64,000 nucleotides of DNA from Pseudomonas sp. UMAB-08 (GTDB lineage Bacteria; Pseudomonadota; Gammaproteobacteria; Pseudomonadales; Pseudomonadaceae): assembly GCF_900095225.1 (NCBI RefSeq), contig NZ_LT607416.1:299033-363032 (forward strand), in the 5' to 3' direction. Below are positions 1-9,759 of this stretch, one piece after another (within the stretch, counting starts at the first letter, position 1; every line of letters begins with the position of its first letter). A model generated the notes under the pieces. It saw nothing but the letters and a program-made list of their open reading frames with translations, did not search any database and was not told the DNA's origin. The translations under genes and the position numbers were made by a program.

Positions 1-1314
1 TTCGCCAAGCCGGGCTTTCAAGCGCTGGCCGTTATGGGTTTGTGCCGCACTGCGAATCGCATGACCACGTTCATCGAGCAGGATGCTGTAGCCACGGCTC
101 AGCGTTGCCAGTGGGCTGACCACGTGCAGCGTCTGCATGTGGCTTTGCAGCTGCAAACGTCGGGTCTTGAGGATCTCGCGAATCGCTCGAGGCAAGCGTT
201 GGGACAAACTGTCCAGCCGTTGTCTCAACAGCGCGAGGGTGCGACCCGGATGCTGGGCGGCGAGGCGGGCTTGCAGGTGGGCCAGGCGTGCAGCGCGTTT
301 TTGTGTGTGCTGCTCGAAGGCGCGACGCAGGCGCATGTCCAGATCGTCCAGACGTTGTGCTTGCTGGCGCAGGCGCTCGCCAGGGTGACGCAAGCGTCGA
401 GAAATGCCTTCCAGGCGCAGGCGCTCGCGCATCAAGCGATCCTGGATGCGGGTGACTAACCGTCGCTTCAGGTTATCGACCCGACGCTGCAGGTCGCTGG
501 CGTCCGGTGCGAGCAACTCTGCCGCAGCCGATGGCGTCGGCGCACGTACGTCGGCCACGAAATCGCTGATCGAGACGTCAGTCTCATGCCCGACGGCGCT
601 GACAATTGGCGTCACGCAGGCATCGATTGCCCGGGCGACCGCTTCTTCGTTGAAGCACCACAAGTCTTCCAGCGACCCGCCGCCACGGGCCAGGATCAAG
701 GCGTCAAACCCTCGAGAGTCGGCCAGTTTCAAGGCGCGGACAATTTGCGCGATAGCATCACGACCTTGCACTGCGGTAGGGATCAACGTCAGTTGGACCT
801 GCGGCGCACGGCGGCGGAACACGCTGATGATGTCGCGAATCACCGCGCCCGTAGGCGAGCTGATGATACCGATGCGTCGTGGATGCGCCGGCAGGGGCAC
901 TTTGCGTTCGGTGCTGAACAGGCCTTCGGCGCTGAGTTTGTCTTTCAGTGCATCGAAGGCCAGGCGCAGGGCACCCTCACCGGCCGGCTCGACGGTGTCG
1001 AGGATGAGTTGATAATCGCCACGGCCTTCGAACAGCGAAACCTTGCCGCGCACTTTCACTGCCAGACCGTCTTTCAACACCTGACGAACCCGTGCGGCGC
1101 TTTGTCGGAACAGTGCGCAACGTACTTGGGCGCCACTGTCCTTGAGGGTGAAATACACATGGCCGGAAGCCGGGCGGGACAGATTGGATATTTCGCCTTC
1201 AACCCAGATATTACTGAACACATCCTCCAGCAGCACGCGTGCGCGGCCGTTGAGCTGGCTGACGGTGAGGACTTCCCGGTCGAGGCCGAGTCTTGCGAAG
1301 GGTTCTTTGATCAT
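1..1314 (-). CDS. xseA: Exodeoxyribonuclease VII large subunit (3' end cut by window edge)
   Basis: Large subunit of exonuclease VII, which degrades single-stranded DNA to oligonucleotides together with XseB. The reverse strand reads MIKEPFARLGLDREVLTVSQ, then an N-terminal OB-fold (GEISNLSRPASGHVYFTLKD), and the catalytic-domain signatures GIISSPTGAVIRDI, ARGGGSLEDLW and SAVGHETDVSISDFVADVRAPTPSAA, followed by the long arginine-rich coiled-coil region. About 438 residues are present; Pseudomonas XseA is about 459, so roughly the last 20 residues lie outside the window. I chose the ATG at 1314; an in-frame ATG at 1323 would add MLA. Neither has a strong ribosome binding site. It is divergent from the TauE-type gene, with a perfect palindrome at 1325-1342 directly upstream. 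Confidence 0.93.
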   Translation of the reverse strand, partial: MIKEPFARLGLDREVLTVSQLNGRARVLLEDVFSNIWVEGEISNLSRPASGHVYFTLKDSGAQVRCALFRQSAARVRQVLKDGLAVKVRGKVSLFEGRGDYQLILDTVEPAGEGALRLAFDALKDKLSAEGLFSTERKVPLPAHPRRIGIISSPTGAVIRDIISVFRRRAPQVQLTLIPTAVQGRDAIAQIVRALKLADSRGFDALILARGGGSLEDLWCFNEEAVARAIDACVTPIVSAVGHETDVSISDFVADVRAPTPSAAAELLAPDASDLQRRVDNLKRRLVTRIQDRLMRERLRLEGISRRLRHPGERLRQQAQRLDDLDMRLRRAFEQHTQKRAARLAHLQARLAAQHPGRTLALLRQRLDSLSQRLPRAIREILKTRRLQLQSHMQTLHVVSPLATLSRGYSILLDERGHAIRSAAQTHNGQRLKARLGE

Positions 1315-1324
1315 GGCGAGCATG

Positions 1325-1342
1325 ATAAAGGCATGCCTTTAT
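1325..1342. promoter_or_regulatory. 18-bp perfect palindrome in the xseA/permease intergenic region
   Basis: ATAAAGGCATGCCTTTAT reads identically on both strands. It lies directly upstream of the xseA start and about 90 bp before the divergent permease. It could be an operator or, if transcribed, a hairpin in the xseA leader. A TATA-rich stretch at 1338-1345 is next to it. Function is inferred only from symmetry and position. Confidence 0.45.
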
Positions 1343-1428
1343 ATAGGATAGGTAGCGGTGGTTTTATCTGGTCGAATGTACTGCGGGCTGGTTACAGTCG
1401 GCACGGATCATTTCATGGATGGATGTCG

Positions 1429-2208
1429 ATGACCGTTGCCGATTTAACCGGACTGTTCAATCAACTGGCGTTCACGCCCCTCGACTGGGTGCTGATCGAA
1501 CTGGGCGTGATAGGCGCATACATCGTATTTGGCATCGCCGGATTTGGTACTGCGTTGATCGCCGGGCCGGTGTTGATCAATTTCATGGCGTTGTCGCGGA
1601 TCATCCCGTTGTTGGTATTGCTGGATTTCATCGCCGCGTTCGGCAATCTGCTGCCTTCGCGCCGATCGGTGGTCAAGGCCGAGCTTCTGCGCCTGCTGCC
1701 TTGCATGGCAGTAGGTTGCACCGTGGGTGTGGTGTTTTTGCTCAACCTCAAGTCCGATGTATTGCTGTTGCTGATGGGGGTGTTCATCACTGCTTATGCG
1801 CTTTATAGCCTGGGGGTAAAAATCCGTCCGACACAGCTCGCGGCAGGCTGGGCGATACCGATGGGCACCATTGGCGGCCTGTTCGGTGCGTTATTTGGCA
1901 GTGGTGGTTTTCTTTACGCGATTTACCTTAACAGCCGTTTGCCTTCCAAGGTGCAGGCTCGGGCGACCCAGGCCGCTTTGATCAGTTGCAGCACCATCGT
2001 CCGGTTGAGCCTGTTTCTGCTGGCGGGGGTATACGCCGAAATGCCGTTGCTGATGCTGGCCGCGTGTTTGTTTCCGGCGATGGTCGTGGGTTCATGGATC
2101 GGCCGCTCACTGATCATGAAACTGTCGCGTGAGGCCTTTGTGCGTCTGGTCACGTGGCTGGTGCTGGCGAGTGGTATTGCGTTGATCGGTCGCTACCTCT
2201 CCACATGA
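1429..2208 (+). CDS. TauE/SafE-family membrane permease (sulfite exporter type)
   Basis: A 259-residue polytopic inner-membrane protein of the TauE/SafE (DUF81) family, which exports or imports sulfur-containing anions such as sulfite or sulfoacetate; the substrate here cannot be told. Visible features are the glycine-rich first repeat (GAYIVFGIAGFGTALIAGP, about residues 25-43), a matching second-half motif (GTIGGLFGALFGSGGFLYAIY, about 146-166), and about eight hydrophobic segments. The reading frame stays open far upstream, but that part is antisense to xseA. ATG 1429 is preferred because GGATGG lies six bases upstream; ATG 1423 is the alternative (adds MS). The gene stands alone. Confidence 0.85.
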   Translation: MTVADLTGLFNQLAFTPLDWVLIELGVIGAYIVFGIAGFGTALIAGPVLINFMALSRIIPLLVLLDFIAAFGNLLPSRRSVVKAELLRLLPCMAVGCTVGVVFLLNLKSDVLLLLMGVFITAYALYSLGVKIRPTQLAAGWAIPMGTIGGLFGALFGSGGFLYAIYLNSRLPSKVQARATQAALISCSTIVRLSLFLLAGVYAEMPLLMLAACLFPAMVVGSWIGRSLIMKLSREAFVRLVTWLVLASGIALIGRYLST

Positions 2209-2276
2209 GCGAGCACTTGACCTGCAAGAGGGGGGGATTAAGCTGCCTTATTAAGTAGCAGCAATAGGCGTCATCC

Positions 2277-2834
2277 ATGAATACCCAGAGCATCATCGTC
2301 CCGCAGATTTCCGACTTTCCGGCTCACGAGGCCCGAGCCCGGCTGATCCTGCGCTGGCTGATGAACAAGAACATCATCGAGCAAGAATTGACCACCTGCG
2401 GCCGCAGTTTCAGCAAGATGGCCTATGCCGTTGCGCCCGGTGCCCGTGATGTCGTCGAGAACCCTGAGGCCTTGCCATTCGGGCAAGCGATCAACGGCCT
2501 GGAGATCGTCACCAAGCGCTGCATCTTTACCCCGCTGACCGATTTCGCCGAAGAAGCCGGCTGCCCTGAGTGCAGAAAAGAAGTGGGTGAAGCACTGTTC
2601 GACAGCCTGGAAGACTGGATGCCGGGTCACACCGATAACTTCATCTGCCCGGAATGCGGGCATGAAGACGACATCAATGGCTTTCTGTTCCTGCAAGCCT
2701 GCGGTTTTTCCAACCTGGGTTTCATCTTCAATAACTGGCTGGACGCCTCGTTCAAGCAGAGCTTTCTCGATGAATTCGCCGAGCGTCTGGATCGTCCGGT
2801 TTCGTTCGTCAAAGTACATTTGGACACTGATTGA
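2277..2834 (+). CDS. Conserved Pseudomonas protein of unknown function with CPEC zinc-ribbon motifs
   Basis: A soluble 185-residue protein with no signal peptide or membrane segment. I do not recognise a named function. Two CPEC motifs (around residues 96-99 and 125-128) about 29 residues apart look like a four-cysteine zinc ribbon, and an aromatic, acidic C-terminal half follows (FGNLGF-like and FNNWLDASFKQSF). The start ATG 2277 has no strong ribosome binding site. It sits just upstream of the guaB promoter on the same strand, but guaB has its own -35/-10, so co-transcription is not needed. Related proteins have sometimes been labelled as transporter ATPases; no Walker motif is visible, so I do not support that name. 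Confidence 0.75.
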   Translation: MNTQSIIVPQISDFPAHEARARLILRWLMNKNIIEQELTTCGRSFSKMAYAVAPGARDVVENPEALPFGQAINGLEIVTKRCIFTPLTDFAEEAGCPECRKEVGEALFDSLEDWMPGHTDNFICPECGHEDDINGFLFLQACGFSNLGFIFNNWLDASFKQSFLDEFAERLDRPVSFVKVHLDTD

Positions 2835-2853
2835 TAATAGGCTGAGGTTTACA

Positions 2854-2882
2854 TTGAGCAGGCAGGTCGGTATGGGTATAAT
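2854..2882 (+). promoter_or_regulatory. Sigma-70 promoter of guaB
   Basis: TTGAGC (2854-2859) and a perfect TATAAT (2877-2882) are separated by exactly 17 bases. The guaB start codon is at 2919, giving a leader of about 30 bases. This is the best-formed promoter in the window. Confidence 0.75.
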
Positions 2883-2918
2883 GGCGCGCTTCCAATTTCC
2901 CGCTCGGGAGCCCCCGCG

Positions 2919-4388
2919 ATGCTGCGTATCAGCCAAGAAGCTCTAACCTTCGACGACATTCTCCTAGTGCCCGGTTATTCCGAGGTGCTTCCCAACGAAG
3001 TTAGTTTGAAGACACGTTTGACACGTGGCATCGAGCTTAATATTCCGCTGGTCTCTGCCGCAATGGATACCGTGACTGAAGCCCGTCTGGCAATTGCCAT
3101 GGCTCAGGAAGGTGGTATCGGCATTATCCACAAGAACATGACCATCGAGCAGCAAGCTGCCGAAGTGCGTAAGGTCAAGAAGTTCGAAGCCGGTGTAGTC
3201 AAGGACCCTATCACCATCGAGGCGGATGCCACGGTACGTGATCTGTTCGAACTGACGCATCTGCATAATATTTCCGGCGTACCGGTGATGCACAATGGCG
3301 ACCTGGTCGGCATCGTGACGTCTCGAGACGTGCGCTTCGAAAACCGTCTGGATGTTCCTGTCCGTGAAGTGATGACGCCTAAAGAGCGTCTCGTCACTGT
3401 TCGTGAAGGCGCCGACAAGAACGAAGTGCGTGAGCTGCTGCACAGGCATCGTCTGGAAAAAGTCCTGATCGTCGACGACAAGTTCGCGCTCAAGGGCATG
3501 ATGACCGTCAAGGACATCGAAAAAGCCAAGGCCTACCCATTGGCGAGCAAGGACGATCAAGGTCGTCTGCGTGTCGGCGCTGCGGTCGGTACCGGCAAGG
3601 ACACTGCCGAACGCGTTGCAGCCCTGGTCTCCGCCGGCGTTGACGTGGTGGTGGTTGACACCGCTCACGGCCACTCCAAAGGCGTGATCGATCGCGTCCG
3701 TTGGGTCAAACAGAATTTCCCTGAAGTGCAGGTCATCGGCGGCAACATCGCCACCGGCGCTGCTGCCAAGGCGTTGGCAGAAGCTGGCGCCGATGCGGTC
3801 AAGGTCGGTATCGGTCCTGGCTCCATCTGCACCACGCGCATCGTTGCCGGTGTCGGCGTGCCGCAAATCAGTGCCATCGCCAACGTCGCCGCTGCCCTTG
3901 AAGGCACGGGCGTTCCGTTGATCGCCGATGGCGGCATCCGTTATTCGGGTGACCTGTCCAAAGCCATCGTAGCCGGTGCTTCCTGCGTGATGATGGGCTC
4001 GATGTTTGCCGGTACCGAAGAGGCGCCAGGTGAAATCGAACTGTTCCAGGGTCGCTCCTACAAGGCTTACCGCGGTATGGGTTCGCTGGGTGCGATGTCT
4101 CAGGCGCAGGGCTCTTCTGACCGTTACTTCCAGGACTCTTCCGAGGGTGCCGAGAAGCTGGTGCCGGAAGGCATCGAAGGCCGGGTCGCTTACAAAGGCT
4201 CGCTGAGCGCTATCGTTCACCAATTGATGGGCGGCCTGCGTTCATCCATGGGTTACACCGGCAGCGCCACGATCGAAGAGATGCGCACCAAGCCAGAATT
4301 CGTGCGTATCACCGGTGCCGGCATGGCTGAGTCCCATGTCCACGACGTGCAGATCACCAAAGAAGCGCCGAACTACCGCGTAGGTTAA
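2919..4388 (+). CDS. guaB: IMP dehydrogenase
   Basis: Oxidises IMP to XMP with NAD+, the committed step of GMP synthesis in the cytosol. The 489-residue length is usual. The TIM barrel is interrupted by two CBS domains at about residues 92-205. The catalytic loop [10 protein letters not shown] carries the active-site cysteine at 304, and the phosphate-binding region ([11 protein letters not shown], about 336-346) and the flap ([10 protein letters not shown], from about 384) are intact. ATG 2919 follows GGGAG at 2906-2910. It is the first gene of guaBA; a perfect hairpin lies between it and guaA. Confidence 0.98.
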   Translation: MLRISQEALTFDDILLVPGYSEVLPNEVSLKTRLTRGIELNIPLVSAAMDTVTEARLAIAMAQEGGIGIIHKNMTIEQQAAEVRKVKKFEAGVVKDPITIEADATVRDLFELTHLHNISGVPVMHNGDLVGIVTSRDVRFENRLDVPVREVMTPKERLVTVREGADKNEVRELLHRHRLEKVLIVDDKFALKGMMTVKDIEKAKAYPLASKDDQGRLRVGAAVGTGKDTAERVAALVSAGVDVVVVDTAHGHSKGVIDRVRWVKQNFPEVQVIGGNIATGAAAKALAEAGADAVKVGIGPGSICTTRIVAGVGVPQISAIANVAAALEGTGVPLIADGGIRYSGDLSKAIVAGASCVMMGSMFAGTEEAPGEIELFQGRSYKAYRGMGSLGAMSQAQGSSDRYFQDSSEGAEKLVPEGIEGRVAYKGSLSAIVHQLMGGLRSSMGYTGSATIEEMRTKPEFVRITGAGMAESHVHDVQITKEAPNYRVG

Positions 4389-4416
4389 AAGCGCTATCCA
4401 GTGTCATCTAAATAAT

Positions 4417-4436
4417 CGGGGCTGCTAGCAGCCCCG
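4417..4436 (+). terminator. Perfect hairpin between guaB and guaA
   Basis: CGGGGCTGCTAGCAGCCCCG is a 20-bp perfect palindrome 28 bases after the guaB stop and 33 bases before the guaA start. It is followed by GTGTTGTTT rather than a clean T run, so partial termination or mRNA-end protection is more likely than full termination. Confidence 0.5.
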
Positions 4437-4469
4437 TGTTGTTTCCGAATTCCACCGAGAGAATGAGTC

Positions 4470-6047
4470 ATGGCCCTCGACATTCACGCCCACCGCATCC
4501 TGATCCTCGACTTCGGTTCCCAGTACACCCAACTGATCGCCCGCCGCGTGCGTGAGATCGGCGTGTATTGCGAGCTGCATCCGTTCGACATGGACGACGA
4601 AGCGATTCGCGCATTCAACCCACGCGGGATCATTCTCGCCGGTGGCCCTGAGTCCGTACACGAAGCCGATAGCCCGCGCGCGCCAAAGGCCGTGTTTGAC
4701 CTGAACGTGCCGGTCTTCGGGATTTGCTACGGCATGCAGACCATGGCTGAACAGCTGGGTGGTCGCGTCGAAGGTTCCGAGCTGCGCGAATTCGGTTATG
4801 CCCGCGTCGATGTGGTGGGCAAGAGCCGCCTTCTCGAAGGTATTGAAGACCACGTTGATGCAGACGGTCTTTTCGGCCTTGACGTGTGGATGAGCCACGG
4901 CGACAAAGTGACTGAAATCCCGGAAGGCTTTCACGTACTGGCCAGCACCCCGAGCTGTGCGATCGCCGGCATGGCCGACGACGCGCGCGGTTACTACGGC
5001 GTGCAGTTCCACCCGGAAGTGACCCACACCAAGCAGGGCGGTCGCATCCTGTCGCGCTTCATTCTCGACATTTGCGGCTGCGAAGCTTTGTGGACGCCGT
5101 CGCACATTGCTGAAGACGCCATCGCGCATGTCCGTGCCCTGGTTGGCACCGATAACGTGCTGCTCGGTCTGTCCGGCGGTGTCGATTCTTCGGTGGTTGC
5201 GGCATTGCTGCACAAAGCCATTGGCGATCAACTGACCTGCGTCTTCGTCGACAACGGCCTGCTGCGTCTGCACGAAGGCGAGCAAGTGATGGCCATGTTC
5301 GCCGAGAACATGGGTGTCAAAGTGATCCGCGCCAACGCCGCAGATCAGTTCCTCGACAATCTGGCGGGCGAAAGCGATCCAGAGAAGAAACGCAAAATCA
5401 TCGGTCGCACCTTCATCGATGTGTTCGATGCCGAATCCTGCAAGCTGGACAACATCAAGTACCTGGCCCAGGGCACCATCTACCCGGACGTGATCGAGTC
5501 GGCTGGCGCGAAAAGCGGCAAGGCTCATGTGATCAAGTCGCACCACAACGTGGGTGGCTTGCCGGACGAGATGAACCTGAAACTGGTCGAGCCGTTGCGC
5601 GAACTGTTCAAGGATGAAGTCCGTCGCCTGGGTCTCGAACTCGGCCTGCCGTACGACATGGTTTACCGTCACCCATTCCCGGGCCCAGGCCTCGGTGTGC
5701 GGATTCTCGGTGAAGTGAAAAAGGAATACGCCGACCTGTTGCGTCGCGCTGACCACATCTTCATCGAAGAGCTGCGCAAGGCTGACTGGTACCACAAGGT
5801 CAGCCAGGCATTCGTGGTGTTCCAGCCGGTGAAATCGGTCGGTGTGGTGGGCGATGCCCGTCGTTACGCTTGGGTTGTCGCCCTGCGTGCGGTGGAAACC
5901 GTCGACTTCATGACCGCGCGTTGGGCACACCTGCCTTACGAACTGCTGGAAACCGTCAGCGGCCGCATCATCAATGAAATCGAAGGCATCTCCCGCGTCA
6001 CCTACGACGTATCGAGCAAGCCGCCAGCGACCATTGAGTGGGAATGA
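4470..6047 (+). CDS. guaA: GMP synthase (glutamine-hydrolysing)
   Basis: Converts XMP to GMP using ATP and glutamine ammonia. The 525-residue protein has an N-terminal class I glutamine amidotransferase domain with the nucleophile Cys86 (GICYGMQ) and the His181/Glu183 pair (FHPEV), then an ATP-pyrophosphatase domain with the PP-loop SGGVDS at 235-240 and a C-terminal dimerisation domain ending in TIEWE. It follows guaB on the same strand and ends at a strong terminator, so guaBA is a two-gene unit. Confidence 0.98.
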   Translation: MALDIHAHRILILDFGSQYTQLIARRVREIGVYCELHPFDMDDEAIRAFNPRGIILAGGPESVHEADSPRAPKAVFDLNVPVFGICYGMQTMAEQLGGRVEGSELREFGYARVDVVGKSRLLEGIEDHVDADGLFGLDVWMSHGDKVTEIPEGFHVLASTPSCAIAGMADDARGYYGVQFHPEVTHTKQGGRILSRFILDICGCEALWTPSHIAEDAIAHVRALVGTDNVLLGLSGGVDSSVVAALLHKAIGDQLTCVFVDNGLLRLHEGEQVMAMFAENMGVKVIRANAADQFLDNLAGESDPEKKRKIIGRTFIDVFDAESCKLDNIKYLAQGTIYPDVIESAGAKSGKAHVIKSHHNVGGLPDEMNLKLVEPLRELFKDEVRRLGLELGLPYDMVYRHPFPGPGLGVRILGEVKKEYADLLRRADHIFIEELRKADWYHKVSQAFVVFQPVKSVGVVGDARRYAWVVALRAVETVDFMTARWAHLPYELLETVSGRIINEIEGISRVTYDVSSKPPATIEWE

Positions 6048-6094
6048 TTTGATCGCGCTTGCAGCTTCGCAGCGCTGAAATGATTCAATCTATG

Positions 6095-6125
6095 AGGGCA
6101 GCCCAGGCTGCCCTTATTTTTTTTC
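6095..6125 (+). terminator. Rho-independent terminator after guaA
   Basis: AGGGCAGCC (6095-6103) and GGCTGCCCT (6106-6114) form a nine-pair stem with a two-base loop, followed by TATTTTTTTTC. Strong intrinsic terminator of the guaBA unit. Confidence 0.9.
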
Positions 6126-6221
6126 AAATGCAGGTGTATCGTATTCGCCCCTGGCATCTGTTCTCAGGTGTGTGCGGGTCCTCCGGCTCCGCTCTGTTTT
6201 CTTTTTGAGGTGCTTGCGCTT

Positions 6222-7595
6222 ATGTCCTTTACCCGTCGACAAATACTCGGAGGTTTAGCCGGTCTTGCCGTGGTTGGTTTAGGCGCAGGTGGCGCTTCGC
6301 GCTATTGGCTGGGGCGCAGGGATTCCGACGCGGGGCACGACTACGAGCTGATTGCCGCGCCATTGGATCTGGAGCTGGTGTCTGGCCATCAGACCCCGGC
6401 CTGGGCATTCGGTGGCTCCGCGCCGGGCACTGAGTTGCGGGTGCGTCAGGGCGAGTGGTTGCGAGTACGGTTCATCAACAAGCTGCCGGTGCCGACCACG
6501 ATCCACTGGCACGGAATTCGTTTGCCGCTGGAAATGGACGGCGTGCCGTACGTTTCGCAGCTGCCTGTGTTGCCGGGCGAGTATTTCGATTACACGTTTC
6601 GCGTGCCGGACGCCGGCAGCTACTGGTATCACCCGCATGTGAACAGCAGCGAAGAGCTGGGTCGCGGGTTGGTTGGGCCGCTGATCGTTGAAGAGCGTGA
6701 GCCGACCGGTTTCCTGCATGAGCGGACCCTGAGCCTGAAAAGCTGGCACGTTGACGAAGAGGGCGCATTCACTGCCTTCAGCGTGCCTCGTGAAGCCGCG
6801 CGCGGCGGTACGGCGGGGCGCTTATCGACTATCAATGGCGTGCCGCAAGCCGTCATTGACTTGCCTGCCGGGCAGATTGTCCGGGTCAGGCTACTCAATC
6901 TCGACAATACCCTGACCTATCGCCTGAACATGCCCGGTGTCGAGGCGCAGATCTACGCGCTGGACGGCAACCCGGTCAAGCCACGGCCGCTGGGTAAGGA
7001 ATATTGGCTGGGGCCGGGTATGCGCATTTGTCTGGCGATCAAGGCGCCCGCAGCGGGCGAAGAGATTTCGTTGCGCAATGGCCCTGTACGCCTGGGAACC
7101 TTTCGTTCGGTTGCCAGCAGCGACGCGGTCGGCAAATGGCCACCGGCGCTGCCGGCCAATCCGGTTTCCGAACCAGACATGGCCAACGCCGAGAAGCTCA
7201 ACTTCAATTTTGAATGGGTGGGTTCCGTGTCGGTGAACGTCGACAATGGTGCGCCACCGAGCTTGTGGCAGATCAATGGCAAGGCGTGGGACATCACCGA
7301 CAAGACCTGCGCCGACCGGCCCATCGCCAAGCTGCAAAAGGGTAAAAGCTACATCTTCGAGTTGAAGAACATGACCCAGTATCAGCACCCGATTCACTTG
7401 CACGGTATGAGCTTCAAGGTCATCGGGTCGAACCGCAGGACGATCATTCCGTACTTCACCGACACCTACCTGCTCGGCAAAAACGAGCGGGCACGTGTCG
7501 CGCTGGTAGCCGATAATCCGGGCGTGTGGATGTTCCACTGCCATGTGATCGACCACATGGAAACCGGGCTAATGGCCGCAATAGAGGTGTCCTGA
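6222..7595 (+). CDS. cumA: Tat-exported multicopper oxidase, CumA-like
   Basis: A 457-residue three-domain cupredoxin oxidase that passes electrons from a substrate to O2 through four copper ions. The N-terminus MSFTRRQILGG plus a glycine/alanine-rich hydrophobic stretch is a twin-arginine signal, so the protein should be folded before export to the periplasm. All copper motifs are visible: HWHG (95-98), YHPH (136-139), HPIHLHG (about residue 385) and HCHVIDHMETGLM near the C-terminus (type 1 ligands, axial Met). It closely resembles Pseudomonas CumA, a protein first linked to Mn(II) oxidation; that role has since been questioned and the true substrate is open. ATG 6222 has GAGG 11 bases upstream. 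The stop overlaps the tadA start by one base (TGATG). Confidence 0.88.
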   Translation: MSFTRRQILGGLAGLAVVGLGAGGASRYWLGRRDSDAGHDYELIAAPLDLELVSGHQTPAWAFGGSAPGTELRVRQGEWLRVRFINKLPVPTTIHWHGIRLPLEMDGVPYVSQLPVLPGEYFDYTFRVPDAGSYWYHPHVNSSEELGRGLVGPLIVEEREPTGFLHERTLSLKSWHVDEEGAFTAFSVPREAARGGTAGRLSTINGVPQAVIDLPAGQIVRVRLLNLDNTLTYRLNMPGVEAQIYALDGNPVKPRPLGKEYWLGPGMRICLAIKAPAAGEEISLRNGPVRLGTFRSVASSDAVGKWPPALPANPVSEPDMANAEKLNFNFEWVGSVSVNVDNGAPPSLWQINGKAWDITDKTCADRPIAKLQKGKSYIFELKNMTQYQHPIHLHGMSFKVIGSNRRTIIPYFTDTYLLGKNERARVALVADNPGVWMFHCHVIDHMETGLMAAIEVS

Positions 7596-8077
7596 TGAGG
7601 CAGCCGCAGATTATTGATCGCAGTCAGGATCAACATTTCATGCGTGAGGCAATGGCGCTGGCCACGCAGGGCGCAGCCTTGGGTGAAGTGCCGGTGGGCG
7701 CGATAGTGGTGCAGAACGGCGAAATTATTGGTCGCGGGTTCAATTGCCCTATCAGCGGCAGCGACCCCAGCGCCCACGCCGAGATGGTCGCCATTCGCGC
7801 CGCCGCTCAGGTGCTCAGTAATTATCGGTTACCGGGTAGCACCCTCTACGTCACCCTCGAACCGTGCAGCATGTGCGCCGGGTTGATTGTGCATTCACGC
7901 ATCGCTCGCGTGGTTTACGGTGCGCTTGAGCCCAAGGCCGGTATTGTCCAGAGTCAGGGGCAGTTCTTCAGTCAGGCCTTCCTCAATCATAGGGTGCTGT
8001 TCGAAGGGGGCGTGCTGGCGGAGGAGTGCGGGACGATGTTGAGTGAGTTCTTCAAGATGCGCCGGGCGAAGGCTTGA
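7595..8077 (+). CDS. tadA: tRNA-specific adenosine deaminase
   Basis: Deaminates A34 to inosine in tRNA-Arg(ACG), an essential wobble modification. The 160-residue product has the zinc deaminase motif HAE at 61-63 (catalytic Glu63) and PCSMC at 90-94 (zinc ligands Cys91 and Cys94). ATG 7595 overlaps the stop of the preceding oxidase gene, so the two are translationally coupled even though their functions seem unrelated. It converges with mltF, 31 bases away. Confidence 0.95.
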   Translation: MRQPQIIDRSQDQHFMREAMALATQGAALGEVPVGAIVVQNGEIIGRGFNCPISGSDPSAHAEMVAIRAAAQVLSNYRLPGSTLYVTLEPCSMCAGLIVHSRIARVVYGALEPKAGIVQSQGQFFSQAFLNHRVLFEGGVLAEECGTMLSEFFKMRRAKA

Positions 8078-8108
8078 GTTCTCTGGCGCGATAGATCAGG
8101 GCAGACGC

Positions 8109-9659
<1,551 letters not shown>

Positions 9660-9759
9660 TTAGGCGATGCTGGAAACCACCGTTCTGGGTGCTGAAAGGG
9701 GCGGTTTAGGCTAGAATGTACGGCCTCAAAGCACACCCCTTCCCGAGGCTGTCCCGAAG

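Noticed and set aside
586..1428. N-terminal extension of the TauE-type permease frame
   Set aside because: This stretch is antisense to xseA and has no membrane-protein character; the real start is near 1429.
2277..2834. Annotation as a sugar ABC transporter ATPase
   Set aside because: No Walker A, Walker B or signature motif is present.
4425..5930. 501-codon open frame on the minus strand opposite guaA
   Set aside because: It is the antisense shadow of guaA in GC-rich DNA; no family motifs and low-complexity composition. The same holds for the long minus-strand frames opposite guaB, purL, recJ and wspE.
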